64,000 nt of DNA from Chaetoderma sp. LZ-2023a (GCA_034401795.1 CM067360.1:119142279-119206278); one strand, 5' to 3'; shown: positions 1-12,303, counted from the first letter of the stretch. The notes: generated by a model not told the origin, from the sequence alone. Numbers and translations: made by a program.

Positions 1-252
1 TATACGGGTCTATGTGCGTTCGGGATGGCAAGGCTCTACAATCTATGATTGGCCTTGTAAAAATATGTGACCTATAAATACGGGTGCTCTCTTAATACAA
101 GTGGTCCGTATTGTGTGGACCACGCATTAACAAGTGGTATTAGCCCTGTAATGCTCAATTTGTTCATGCCAATTTCAATAGAGGGATCCATTTATAGCTA
201 TGCCACGCCTATTTATAGCTAAGCTCCACCCCTTTTTGCGTGTTGGAATCGA

Positions 253-351
<99 letters not shown>

Positions 352-436
352 GCTGAATAATGAATTCCCAGACTTCCAATTTCAAGGTAACTATACAGGT
401 AAGCTGATGACTATTTTGAAACTAATTTGACTGGGT
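1..436 (+). repeat. Hairpin-family repeat, left module plus left arm
   Basis: This segment matches 3065-3395 almost throughout. Both hold the same string of landmarks: a CAATCTATGATTGGCCTTGT block, TAATACAAGTGGTCC, a GCCACGCCTATTT block, then CTATACAGGTA just before the hairpin arm TATTTTGAAACTAATTTGAC at about 409-430. Only the left hairpin arm is present here; after GGGTGC the sequence runs into satellite-like DNA. A (TA)n tract interrupts the module, whereas the sister copy has a few bases there. It is a dispersed non-coding element of unknown class. The 76-codon frame over it is just (TA)n read as Tyr-Ile. Confidence 0.8.
256..350. repeat. (TA)n microsatellite
   Basis: About 95 bp of uninterrupted TA dinucleotide inside the left module of the hairpin repeat. 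The sister copy near 3290 has only a short TAGATATAG here, so the tract is a local expansion. Confidence 0.97.
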
Positions 437-1480
437 GCAACGAAAACCATGAATCGGCCTAAATTTGAGCCGAAATTATTTCATGATAGATAGTTTTAAA
501 TCTCACTACTCCGTAAGCGTATTCCTATACCTATCTAAACATATGGGTGACATCCTGGGGCCGAACCCATTATGAGCGATATGCCAGGACATACCGACAC
601 CTATCTGAATGTGGTGAATGTGAACCAACCATATTATAATGGGGCCATACGGCGAATATGTAACTATCTAAGATGAGATTACTTGATGGTAGAATTGTGC
701 AAAAGCACTCGCTCATATTGAGTTATATACATCCATATATATATATATATATATAAAAAAAATTACAAATCGAGAACAGACATTCTGATACCGAATATAG
801 TCAATTGTTGGCATTTGACAACTGTCCGTGGCTACTAAATTGAATATTACGAAATTACTACGTGGTAGAAAACTCAAGATTCATTAGCGTGTTCATATCG
901 CTATCTAACCATATCGGTGAAATTATGTGGCCAAACATATTGCAGACAGGTAATAGTAGGGCATTGAAACCCCGCAGATCTGCCAAAATTGAAACGAATT
1001 TACGCGATGAAATCGTATACTACGAAATTACTTCACGGTCGAATTGTTTTAAATTCCCAATATAACTATCGTATTCAAATCCCTCTACGTCTATGTGAGC
1101 GAATTTCTGGAGCCAAACCATATTACATACAGACAGTATGGCACCGAAAAGCAAGAAAAACCCAACATTTAAGCCAATTTTTGCCTAATAAAATTAGTTC
1201 ATCTAGAATGTGTTAGATTCGGAATATACCTAGTATATTAAGGCTCATGTCTATGTAGGTGAAATTATGGGGCTACACATACTACAGACAATAGGGCACT
1301 GAAAACTGTGAATCACGGGAGATTTATCAATTTTTCGGTATGAAATTGTGCACTACGAAAATAATTCATGGTAAATATTTTTTTTAGCCTCAATCCATTT
1401 CTTCACTAGCGCATTGATATACCTATCTAACTATATGGTTGAAATTCTATGGCCGAATTTCCTGTAGACGTCCTTAACTT
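430..1480 (+). repeat. Degenerate ~180 bp tandem satellite
   Basis: A recurring block with the pattern CTATCTAACCATATGGGTGAAATTCTGGGGCC followed by a CCATATTACAGAC-type stretch and GGGCACTGAAAACC is seen near 540, 905, 1090, 1247 and 1429. The last four copies are 157-185 bp apart; the first gap is about twice that. Copies are roughly 65-75% alike by eye. No open frame is conserved between copies, so this is non-coding satellite DNA. A small (TA)n sits near 738-755. Confidence 0.6.
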
Positions 1481-2210
1481 AGCACATGCATAGGCCTACA
1501 CTTTCGGTTGATTTCTGTATTCAACAATCTGCTACAATATTATTGACAGCAGTTTTGACTGGAAATTTGTAACATTGGTAGTCTATCAATACTGCTACAT
1601 AATTGCATTGGCCCGTCATGGATTTATTCCCACGGATGGATTAAAGACAAAAGAATACTACTGATAATCACACATCCATTATTCATTCGTATCCCGCGAG
1701 TTCTCTTTCGATACGAGATCGAGAAATGTATCTCTTATGTAGGGGCCTATTGAGTAGCCATTGGCGTAGCGATTTCACGCTCCACAGTGTTGCTTCTACA
1801 GTATGATACGGAGATAGACTGGGTCCTGGTCTGTCTATCTCCGAAGTTGAGTCTGTGTAGCAGTCTAGTCGTTGTAATGACCGGCCATTACATTAGAGGT
1901 GTAGTTTCGAAGAGGCCACGCCTTTATTTTTAGATGGATCCATTATTGTTAGGGGACTCTGTCTACTTTTTCGCCCTATACAATAGTATTACGCCTCAAG
2001 ACTGTCTGTAACAAGTCTGTAATTTGTACCCTATCTCGAATGCAACAAATGTGAATCACAATATAATACACTACTGGAAAGGTTAAACAGACATGGTCCA
2101 TCATTGTCGTCCTAAAAATGTATTAACCCTGTATTACCTAAATTGAGTCAAGAATATAACAAATATATTTGGTTATTAAGTGCCTATTTGAAGGCCAATA
2201 GACGACTGTT
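1481..2210. other. Intergenic, nothing recognised
   Basis: I see no open frame of note, RNA gene or strong repeat. A short inverted pair, ATCTCCGAAG and matching GGAGATAGAC around 1810-1845, could form a small hairpin. Confidence 0.5.
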
Positions 2211-2214
2211 TTGA

Positions 2215-2365
2215 AGAGTTACTATTGGAATGACTGGCTCAATTATCGAGCCAGTCATTTCAGTGGTGAATTTTCAAAAATGTTCTTCTCTTGACTTGCA
2301 AATTAACATCCTCAAGATCACTGTAGAGGCCGGTTTTGGCGGCTTCCTCATGAAAGGGTTAAACT
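2215..2365 (+). repeat. Second dispersed family, GACTGGCTC palindrome
   Basis: The sequence GGAATGACTGGCTC, seven bases, then GAGCCAGTCATT forms a clean hairpin at about 2228-2261. It is followed by a TTCAAAAATGTTCTTCTCTTG block and a CCTCAAGA-CACTGTAGAG block. The same order of blocks recurs at 12535-12700 and 63060-63215 and, in shorter form, in the 41.4-42.1 kb duplications. The element is non-coding; its class is unknown. Confidence 0.65.
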
Positions 2366-2659
2366 ACATTAAGAGAAAATGATAGGCTTACATGGGCAGT
2401 CGTTGTCGTTGCAATACTTAATACAGGTCTATGATAGCAACAAGTAGGTGGGTAGGGTGGGGTGGGCTACCAGTCAAAGTATTAAAAAGATATGCATATA
2501 GTTGTCTTTATCTGAGATATTGAAATTTCGGTGTTAAACATTGTAAAGGAGTTTGTTAGAAAAGCACACAATTGTGCCCAAGTAAGTCACATCTTGGTGG
2601 CGGTTGCTTGACATGACTTCCATAGGCCTAACGTTAGTCAATCGGTCACTGCATCCGGA

Positions 2660-3010
2660 TGGTATATTAATACATTAATACCGCGCTCCTGTTGGTATCG
2701 ATGGATCTCTGAGCTTCTTGACTATCAATTTCCAGAAAACTATACAGGTAAGGTGTTGACTATTTTGAAACCAATTTGTCTGGGTGCTGTTGCTGCTTGT
2801 GGCAGTAACATCGACCAGTCAAATTAGTTTCAAAATATTCACCAGCATGTTTTGTAAATAGCAAAGGCATACAATTCGTACAACGTGTCGGACTATTAAG
2901 CATTTAAGACGGACTAAATTGAGTCAGTCATGCGGTCATGATTGTGACGTCATCATATACGTCACGTCGTTGATTATGACACCATATGATGTAATATGAT
3001 GGATAGACAA
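2660..3010 (+). repeat. Hairpin-family repeat with right module B
   Basis: A left-module end (TATACAGGTAAGG, a perfect CAG|GTAAG) is followed by a palindrome at 2754-2849, whose arms are TTTTGAAACCAATTTGTC and the matching right arm. Module B follows: AAAGGCATACAATTCGTACA, then GACGTCA-rich sequence ending near 3010. Module B recurs after the hairpins at 3460, 3720, 58865, 61540 and 62645. There is no coding capacity. Confidence 0.8.
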
Positions 3011-3064
3011 CATGAAAATGCCAATTAACAAGTGGTATTAAATATCCGCCCTCCGTCAGAGGAC

Positions 3065-3610
3065 GAGTACATTGTATTCAGGACAACAATCTATGATTGG
3101 CCTTGTTAACATATGTGACCTATAAATATGGGTGGTCTCTTAATACAAGTGGTCCATATTGTGTGGGCCACGCATTACCAAGTGGTATTAGCCATGTAAT
3201 GCTCATGACAATTTCAATAGAGATCCATTTCTAGGTATGCCACGCCTATTTCTAGCTAAGCTCCACCCCGTTTTGCGTGTTGGAATCGATGTATAGATAT
3301 AGGCTGAATAATGAATTCCCATACTTCCAATTTCAAGGTAACTATACAGGTACGCTGATGACTATTTTGAAACTAATTTGACTGGGTGCTTTTAAAGGTT
3401 TGCTGCCTCTGGCCGCAACAATGCCAGGTCAAATTAGTTTCAAAATATTCAACACGATGTTGATTAAACAGTAAAGACATACAATTCGTACATTTGCCAG
3501 ACAATGGAATGTTCATGACTGAGCTCGATACGCCATTCATTTACACATTTTGGATTGTGACGTCAGCCTGTATATGAAGTAATTGATTATGACGTCATAT
3601 CCTTCAGTTA
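3065..3610 (+). repeat. Hairpin-family repeat, most complete copy
   Basis: This copy holds all three parts in order: left module 3065-3355, hairpin 3356-3456 and module B to about 3600. The arms read TTTTGAAACTAATTTGAC and its complement GTCAAATTAGTTTCAAAA. The apical part is GGGTGC..TGCTGCC..GGCCGCA..GCCAGG. It gives the best estimate of unit length, about 540 bp. It sits head-to-tail with the copy before and the partial copy after it. Confidence 0.8.
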
Positions 3611-3654
3611 CAGATCGAACCCAGCCATTATCATAGAAAATGACTGTTGAATAA

Positions 3655-3865
3655 ATAGCAAAGACATACAATTCGAACAGCGTCTAGTCAAATTAGTTTC
3701 AAAATAGTCAACAGCATGTTGATTAAATGGTAAAGACGTGCAATTCGCATACTTGACTGGCTATTCAATGTTCCTGGTGGAGCTAGGTACGTCATTCATT
3801 ACATATTTTGATCGTGAGGTCCAGCTACATCTGACCTAAATAATGATGACGTCATATACAGAAAA
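3655..3865 (+). repeat. Hairpin-family repeat, right arm plus module B only
   Basis: A right arm (CTAGTCAAATTAGTTTC) at 3684-3720 is preceded by a repeat of the module B start and followed by a second module B. This suggests tandem or recombinant copies. Confidence 0.7.
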
Positions 3866-4921
3866 ATCCATTATCATAGAAAATGTCCTATGTCTAATTG
3901 CCGTCCAAGAGACCATTATGGTTTTTCTTTTGCAATGTACTACTGGAATTATAGGATCGGTTATCCAACCAGTCATTCCGGTAGTAAACTTTCAAAACAA
4001 GTTCTCCGGCGAGTAGCTAATGCAAATGGACATTTCTCACGACCACCGCAACAAGCCATTTGTGGTCAGTTTGATAGAGTGCTAAAGTGGACATATAAGA
4101 GACGCCGCGAGTGGGCGTGTGCTTGAGTACTTTCATATGCAGAAGGAATGATACACATGTTTTGTACGCAGTCCTCCAGCAAAAGAAGCTTATTTAGAGT
4201 AGTTATTTGGAGTTCCGTTGGCTGTTTATTAAAATAATTAAGCGGTCATCGCCGCGCAAACTCTATTACAGTCGGACCAGAACAAATAAGAGAACTCGCC
4301 ATGAATCACGCGCGCGAAGATCATAATTATGAGATATCCAGCAATCTAAAAATAGAGCCGTGTCTTAGCGCGAGAATTATTAGATCTCGTATCGTTGGAG
4401 ATCTCGCGAGACACAGCCCCACAATCCCCTGCGCGAAATGGCCGCGCCTATAGGCAATTCTAGGCAGCAATAAATAGAAGCAATAATACTTAAAAAACAC
4501 GAGAAATCGATATCCCGCGACGGCTGATACTAGAATGACTTAAGCAGCTACAATAGCTTAGCCGTGTACAACATGGTAACCAATGCCGACCCACTGCGTT
4601 GCGCAAGCAGGCACTAAACACGTTCACCCTCGGTCCAAGCCGACAGGCAGAGTCAGTAAGTCTTTACTATGCTGGTCGAAACTTACATATATATTCTAGC
4701 GCGGCGTTATCAGAGGTATCTAAGAACTAAGAGTTGCTAAGAACTCAACTAACTTAAGTCAAACTAATGTCTAGATATACATGATTTTGGATAGTTAGGT
4801 ATATTGCTGGCTGAGAGCTGCATGCTATTACATTCAGAGTGAACGGTCTAATAAATCACAGATAAATATATTTCTAATTTCTAGCAACAGAGACAACATT
4901 TTTTTAAATTTGAGACTTAAT
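3866..4921. other. Intergenic, no gene seen
   Basis: A partial relative of the GACTGGCTC family lies near 3940-4040 (CAGTCATTCCGGTAGTAAACTTTCAAAA). The rest shows several CGCG-rich stretches at 4240-4460 but no open frame with recognisable protein sequence. The 78-codon frame at 3890-4126 overlies the repeat and looks spurious. Confidence 0.5.
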
Positions 4922-4990
4922 TAGGGTGACTATTTTGAAAGTAATTTGATTGGGCGCGGTAGGAGCCATTTGCCTCAGGAGGTCTCGCCA
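4922..4990 (+). repeat. Hairpin-family left arm, decayed
   Basis: TGACTATTTTGAAAGTAATTTGATTGGGCGC matches the left arm. The right arm is missing or too diverged to see. Confidence 0.55.
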
Positions 4991-5280
4991 ATATTGAAAG
5001 AGATGCAAACTGAGAAAAGCTGAACCTTTGAAAAAACCAATGGATTTCAAACCTCAAATGTAAATGCACACCTTTTTATGCAAATGCAAATACATTAGAT
5101 TCAAATGCAAATTTGTCAGAAATTTGATAATTGCATTTAAATGCAAATTCAAATGAATTTGCGCTTGAACCCAAGCCTGGGATGAAATACGTGCATAATC
5201 TAAAACAATTGCAGGCCACTTTATTGCAAGGTTGCATCTAAATAAATAATGCAGATACCGTGTGCGCAATATACTCACTT

Positions 5281-5790
5281 TAAAGAGATGCTAATCTCAT
5301 ATCAAACGTCGTATTACCCTGACCGATTATGGTTTATAGATTCCATAGCATTCATAACACAAGTATATGGTTTATAATGTCTCGTAAATGTTGAATAGCA
5401 ATCGCCACCATTCCGCGTCCTCAAGCTATAGCGTGTGATGGCGTGTAAGTCATTACATTCTGTATTATGTATACTCATCCAGGTGACTATTTTAAAACTA
5501 ATTTGACTGGAAGTTGACGCTGCCTATGGCAGCTACACCTTCAAGTCGAATTAGTTTCAAAATATCCAACAGGTTAACTGTATGATTGCTTTTATACCGC
5601 ATTGCCAACCTATAGCTGGTCCCTCTATGACTGAGCGTATACTGAGGCAGACATGCTAGCCTTTTCTGATTGGTTGAAAAGGAAATAATGACAGCCACCA
5701 TAGGCTGAATAAATGTATCAACCTTTACCGACTAAAGCCTGAATAGCTTTCGTCGTTGGAACGATAAAAAGCTAAAATGTCAATACATTT
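5281..5790 (+). repeat. Hairpin-family repeat, type II
   Basis: This 510 bp unit matches 61795-62325 across its whole length, with landmarks GATGCTAATCTCAT, GGTTTATAGATTCCATA, TAGCGTGTGATG, hairpin 5482-5572, CTATAGCTGG and AAGCTAAAA. Its flanks are unrelated to those of the 3065 copy. It shares only the hairpin, so two element types carry one core. The hairpin tip differs (GAAG..GCTGCC-TAT-GGCAGC..CTTC) yet still pairs. Confidence 0.8.
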
Positions 5791-6019
5791 TAAATGTGCA
5801 TCGGATAAACCGGTACTATTCATATTTATGCGGCGAATGCAGTGTTTAAAACAGAACATCCTTGTAAGTAAACGATCATATTAATTCGAGCACTTTTGAA
5901 GATTTTGTATAGGAGGCTGATCTGTGGATCCTATCTGCTACTAAATTATGCCACGTCATAAGCAATTATGTCACATGCATGCTAACATCATCATCAAAAT
6001 GCATACTGAATGACAATAA

Positions 6020-6186
6020 CCCGTTATTGAATATTTGGAAACTACGTTGACTTGGTGTTGTTTCTCCAATATGCTGCGACAGCCACCAGTCAAATTAGTT
6101 TCAAAATAATCAGCATGTTAGCTGTGTAGTTACCATGAACGTGAGATTCTGGGAATCTACGACTCATATAAATCGATTCCAACGTG
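6020..6186 (-). repeat. Hairpin-family repeat with inverted left module
   Basis: A hairpin lies at 6024-6116. To its right, the reverse complement of the usual left module runs to 6186 (GTTACCATGAACG, TCTGGGAATCTACGAC, ATCGATTCCAACG). The unit is therefore in minus orientation and ends at the (GA)n tract. Confidence 0.65.
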
Positions 6187-6206
6187 CACAGGGAATGGAC
6201 TGCGCT

Positions 6207-6207
<1 letters not shown>

Positions 6208-6281
<74 letters not shown>

Positions 6282-6300
6282 GGGGAGAGAGAGAAAGAGC

Positions 6301-6341
<41 letters not shown>
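6208..6341. repeat. (GA)n microsatellite
   Basis: About 134 bp of nearly pure GA with a few interruptions. Long frames over it (Arg-Glu, Leu-Ser repeats) are artefacts of the repeat. Confidence 0.97.
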
Positions 6342-6384
6342 CAATTTTGACACACACGTAACACATGCATTAGATTTGGGGTAG

Positions 6385-6710
<326 letters not shown>

Positions 6711-7149
6711 CATTGAAGTCGTATTGAATTGGCTATGCTATTAACGTTGATTTAAGACGAATTCTACTACGCCTATATGCTTTATTTTTGTCTTGGTTCT
6801 TTATACGGATTTTGTTGTATTTATTTTGGGAGATTTTGATGTTGAGGTCGTATGTTGCAGCGAAGTATTTCAAGCTTGTTGCTCGCTTGTTTTAAAGCGC
6901 CAGCCATTGTTGGCTGTCGCTGCTGTTTCGGCCTTGTTTGTCCAGCTGTATGTTGTCCTCTTTTAGTTGCGCTTGTCCGCCTCCTTTCACGTCATTAAAA
7001 GCGCCGTTTATGTTGGTTGCCTTTGAGAACTGCATTAGCCTGGCCTGTTTGTATAGGCGGCATTTCCTTCACCTGTGTTAGTGTGACCTACATGCAAATG
7101 CGCGGTTTTAAAGGTGGTCTGGCGCGCTGCTGTTATAACGTCTTTAGAA

Positions 7150-8572
7150 ATGTCATCTAAATATAAACGGACGTTAAGTTTGAAAATAACCACAAGAGGG
7201 TAGGACGTATCAGCCATAGACGTTTATCATGGCTTAAAAGATATCGTCGGCGCTGGACCTATGGTGTTAAAGGGCCTTATTAATATTACTCGTAATATAT
7301 GGAACATCACTTTGGCCAATGCACAGGCAACCGAGAAGCTATTAGCAAACGATTTGACTGTTACGGGAGAGGTTTGTGGAGTTGAAGAAATTGATAGCGA
7401 TAAACTGGTGGTGAAGATTAAAGCGCCTTTGGAGATCCCTAATGAGCGGCTAACATCTGAGCTCAGCCAGTATGGGAAGATTCTGAAGGTGGAGAGAGAG
7501 AGAGACGTATCGATTTGACAGGACGCTAGAGACTGGAGTTAGGCTAGTTTATTTCGATAAAGTGGATAAACCGTTATCTAATAAATTGTCCATTGATGGA
7601 ATTTTCATCCTTCCCTTATGGTACAGGGGATAAGTTAAGGAATGCCGCATCTGTTCAAGTACTACCCATCTAGCATGCGATTGTTCACAGAAAAACAAGT
7701 GCCGTATATGCGGTTCTACTGAGCATTTTAAATGACGATGCCCTAATAAAATGGCCAATTCCACTGCATCAAGGCAACCTCAAAGCGGTGGATCAGTTGA
7801 AAAACCCTCTGTGCTGATAAGGGATAAGGAAATGTCACCACCAATTAGAGCGCCAATTCCAGTTGTAGCTGATGTGCATTTGCCATTAATGTCGTGTGCA
7901 GCGGTCGCAAGAACTGAGCCTAATGATGAAATAGAAATTTTAGAAGAAGTGATTGGTTTAACTCCAGTTGATGTTAGCGAAAGTCAACCCGTTGATGGCG
8001 AGAATGTGAGTGACATTGAGTTTGCTCAGTCAGATAGTTTGGGATGTGGGCAAAATAAATTTAGGTCACAATTGACGGAAGGCGAAGATTTCCCCCCCCC
8101 CCCCCATCCTTTAAGTCAAATCTCGGGCATAAGTAGCATTAACCACAGCCCTGAGAAAGGCGCAATAGGTGGAGGTATTTCAATGATGGATGCTATGGAT
8201 ACCCCTATTAATAATGGCGTAGGAGGAGTTAAACGTCATCAAATTGATTCTGGATCTGAGAGTGAGGTGGAGCACGAGGATATTGAGGATGACAATATGT
8301 CATTGGCTGGGTCAGAATACTCAGTCACTTCACATGCGACCAATGAAATGGTCATGTATCGTTCAGATGATGGTGAAACGCTCGTGCCCTATATAACAGT
8401 GAAAGGGGTACACTATAGACATGTAAGGTGTGATTCTGATGCTTCCAAGTACGGACATTTGGAAATTGTTCAGCTGAATAATCATGATTTTAACAGCAAG
8501 CTGGGTAAATGGGCTAAAAAACGAAATAATGGCAGTAAACAAAACAAAATCCAATTAGATTTGCCATTGTAG
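7150..8572 (+). pseudogene. LINE-A ORF1, gag-like nucleic-acid-binding protein
   Basis: This would encode the RNA-binding partner of the LINE particle, about 470 residues. The ATG at 7150 is chosen because the following residues (K-YKRTL-LKITT) line up with the start of LINE-B ORF1. The N-terminal part resembles DUF4283-like gag domains. Two CX2CX4HX4C zinc knuckles lie at about 7640-7740, followed by an acidic Ser-rich stretch. A conserved C-terminal block contains EMVMYRS and KLGKW-KKR. Breaks: TAG at 7201 where LINE-B has TGG, a frameshift around 7500 in a GAGA run, TAA at about 7628 where LINE-B has CAA, and TGA inside the second knuckle. The last 273 codons are open. Confidence 0.8.
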
Positions 8573-8598
8573 CGGTGGTGTATATTACCCTACTTATT

Positions 8599-11500
8599 AT
8601 GATTATTAACGCCTTAAATTGTAGGGGTTTGAATACAGAATTAAAGCAAAGGTCTTTGTTGAAAGAACTTGAAAAGCAAAAGACAGACATAGCATTACTT
8701 CAGGAAACTAAAATTCACAATCCTGAAGTTTATAATTCATTTACACAGTTCTTCAAAGGCGAATTGTACTTTTCGTTATCAACAGTGCAGGAGTTGCTAT
8801 TCTTATTCTCCCCAGGTGCCTTAAATATGCTAATGTCGTATCATCATCAACTGATACAAATGAGCGTTGGGTGAAAATATCATTAAATATTTCTGACTCA
8901 GTTGTAAATATTATGTGTATTTATGCACCAACTTGACATGGTCCTCGGCATGCTTTCCTAAAAGAATTATCGACAATTATACATGAAGGGACGGACAATG
9001 TAGTACTAGGAGGAGATTTGAACTGTATCTTAGATGCAAATAAAGATAGACGGTCCTCAGCTATTTATGCTGAGACATCCCACAAGGAGTTGAACCAGCT
9101 ATGTGATCGAGAATGCTTATTCAACAGTTATCGGCTGTTGACTCCTGATGGAAAACACTTCACATGGTATCCACGTGATGGGCATGCTGCATCAAGAATA
9201 GACAGGAGTTATGTGCAGGAGTCGATTAAAGGTAAACAACTTTACCTGTAGCATTCTCGGATCACAACATGCTGTGTATTACGTTAGATAATGCTGACTG
9301 TATTAAGCAAGGGAATGGATATTGGAAATTTAGTAACTCACTCCTTCATGATGCTAAATATTATCAGCTTATCCAACAGTTTTGGCATTCTTGGCTCGGG
9401 AAAAAGGACTCATATGAAAATTGGATTCAATGGTGGGAGGAGGGTAAAAATAATATGGCTCACATTTCACGGCAGTATGCTAATACATTAGCACGAGATA
9501 GACGAAGGCACATGAAAGCGTTGGATAAACTTATATTACGAACCTCCAATAAAGTAAATAACGGAGAAGAGGGCTATAGCGACCTTTTAATTCAAACAAA
9601 GATCAAAATAAATGAGTTAGATAAGTATATATTTGAAGGTGCCAAAATTCGGTCACGAGCTCAGATGCAGGCTGAGGGTGAAAAACCAACAACGTTTTTC
9701 TGCAGTTTGGAAAAAGATAGGGGCATAGGCAAGAGTATTAGACGTGTAAAATCTTGATTTTACAACTGATATAACAAGAGCTGTTCATCATTTTTTATCA
9801 ATGTCTCTATTCGTACGAAGGATGTGATTCTGCAGCAGCTGCAAATGTTTTAGGTAACATCAACAAAACGTTGCCGGATTCATACCGTGTAATGTGTGAT
9901 CAATGCTTAACATTAACAGATTTAACTGAATCCTCACGTGGTATGAAAGCAAGCAAAACTCCTGGATGTGATGGCCTTACAGTATAATTGTATAGCACAT
10001 TCTGGAGTATACTAGGGCCATCATTGCTGCATGTCGTACATGACATTTAGGAAATTGGCAACCTTCCACCTTCCATGTCTCAGGCATACGTTCGAATACC
10101 TATAAGAAAGGTGAAAGGGAAGATTTGAGAAATTACCGACCAATATCTCTGCTGTGTGTGGATTATAAAATAATTTCTAGAGCTCTGTCACTAAAACTAA
10201 GCAGAGTTTTGGAAGAAGTAATTGACGCTGATCAGACCTGAGGTATTCCAGGCAGAAGCATTTTAACAAACGTCTTTCTTATACGGGATTTAATTAATTT
10301 AGTGGAGAAAGACAAAATACCAGCAGCAATCATTAGTCTTGATAATGAAAAGGCATTTGATCGTCTAGAGTGGGATTTTCTTTTTAAGTCTTTACGTTGT
10401 ATTGGCTTAGGGGAAAATTGTATTAAATGGGTCGAGATATTGTATACCAATATAAGTAGTCGATATTTGGTCAATACTCATTTAACTGACCCTGTAATTT
10501 TGAAGCGTGGCGTTCGACAGGGATGTTCATTGTCACCCTTGTTATTTGGGCTTGCCATGGAGTCATTTGGGGCAACAATACGTGAAGATAAAACATTCAA
10601 AGGAATTGTCATACCAGGTATTGTAAGACCTTTGAAGGTTTCACAATATTCTACGGTGATACCACAGTATTCATAGGAGATAATTATGATTTTAGTCGCC
10701 TAGAAAGGACATTGGTTGAATTTAAGAAAGCATCTGGCCTAAAAATAAATAAGGATACATCCGTTGGTTTGTTTCTTGGTGAGTGGAATTCCCGAAATGA
10801 TGACGTCATGGGAATACAGTCGTCAGACAAGACTATTAAAGTGTTGGGAATTTACTTCAATAGGAAAATGGATCCCTCAATGAACTAGACATATCACCTT
10901 ACTAAAGTGAAACATATTCTAGCAGGTTGGAGACGGCGTCATTTGCCAATTTTTGGAAGAAACTTTGTCATTACTAATTTGGCAATGTCCGCGCTATGGT
11001 ATACAGCCTCAGTTGTACATATGCCAAAATATGTAGAAACTGAAAATAGTCAATTAATTCTTGCATATTTATGGAAAGATAAAAGTAACCTTGTATCACA
11101 GGCTGTGTGTGTGAACAAAAATCAAAATGGCATGTTAGATTTAGTTCACATACCAACACAATGTGCGTCTTTAAAACTGAAATTTCTTCATGAATTACTT
11201 TATGAAGATTCGCCTTGGACAACCGTTTCACGCAAATTACTCCAAAGTTACATAGGGCCATTTCCAGTTGCAAGTATCTTCTTTTCAAATACGCCATCCC
11301 CAAATATTCGGAGGATTCCTGGGATATATCAGGACTTACGCAAGGCATTAAGTATGTTTTCTAAAACCACTCAATCGCCATTGGCATGGGGAGATGCTTT
11401 AAACCAACAATTGTAGGGAAATGATAACATTACCCTGTCCAATAGAGCTCTTTATTTCCCATCATTAGCAACTAACGGGATCCAACACTTAGCAGATGTG

Positions 11501-12303
11501 ATTACACCTGATTCCCGAGCGTGGGTTTCCAGGCAGACCCTATCAGAGAAATGTAATCTGAGAACCATCGACGCGCAGATAGTATTAATTCAAATTAGGA
11601 AGGCAGTTCCTCCGGATTGGTTTAAATTACAAAATTCCACTAGCAATCAGGAAATAACTCCACCCATCTTGCTTTACGATGAAAATGTAGTCAAATGTCA
11701 TATGAGTTCCCATGACTGGTATACAGTTCTGATACAAAATCACGCTAAAACACCAAAAGCTGTTGGTGTTTGGAATGGCACATGTTATAAACCCTTTGAA
11801 TGGAAAACTGTCTGGAAAAATGTACACCTGCCCTCTATACCATATAGAGCAAAGGATGTAGCTTGGCGACTTCTCCATCGCAGACTTTGGGTTGGTCATC
11901 TATTACAATAATGGCCCGTCACAACCAGTAATCGATGCCCTCTTTGTGAATCGCAAGAGGAAACAATCGAGCGCTTATTCCTTAAATGCTCAGTCATTCT
12001 TGAGTTCTGGAATCACATAGAGACAGTTTTAAAGGATTTCGGGATCAGTCACATGAAATTGACAGCTAATATTATTTTATTTAGAGATTTTAAACATGTA
12101 CAATTGCATCTTACAAACAGCCTGCAAGATGTCCTAATTTGTCTTGTTACAATGGCGGTTTGGACAATTTGGAAATATAGATGTGCTAAGGTACTGGGCC
12201 ATGATAACATGAACGGCATAGTTTCAGTGAACGCGATTTTTCGCGTCAGTATGCTAATTTTCCTTCAAGGAGAACTTTTTCGGTTAATGAAGAAAGGGTA
12301 GAT
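8599..12303 (+). pseudogene. LINE-A ORF2, endonuclease and reverse transcriptase
   Basis: This is the enzyme of target-primed reverse transcription, normally about 1,200 residues. The ATG at 8599 begins MIINALNCRGL, the first endonuclease motif; LQETK follows, then a GGDLNCILD-like block near 9010 and SRIDR near 9195. RT blocks run 9950-10800, including PISLLCVDYK, GRSILTN, NEKAFDRLEW and RQGCSLSPLLF. At the place of YADD (about 10650) two extra bases shift the frame, destroying the catalytic box. The end carries CPLC-ETIERLFLKC near 11935, a degenerate CCHC with Arg where His is usual. At least eight stops or shifts make it non-functional. TAG at 11414 replaces a TGG seen in LINE-B. Confidence 0.85.
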
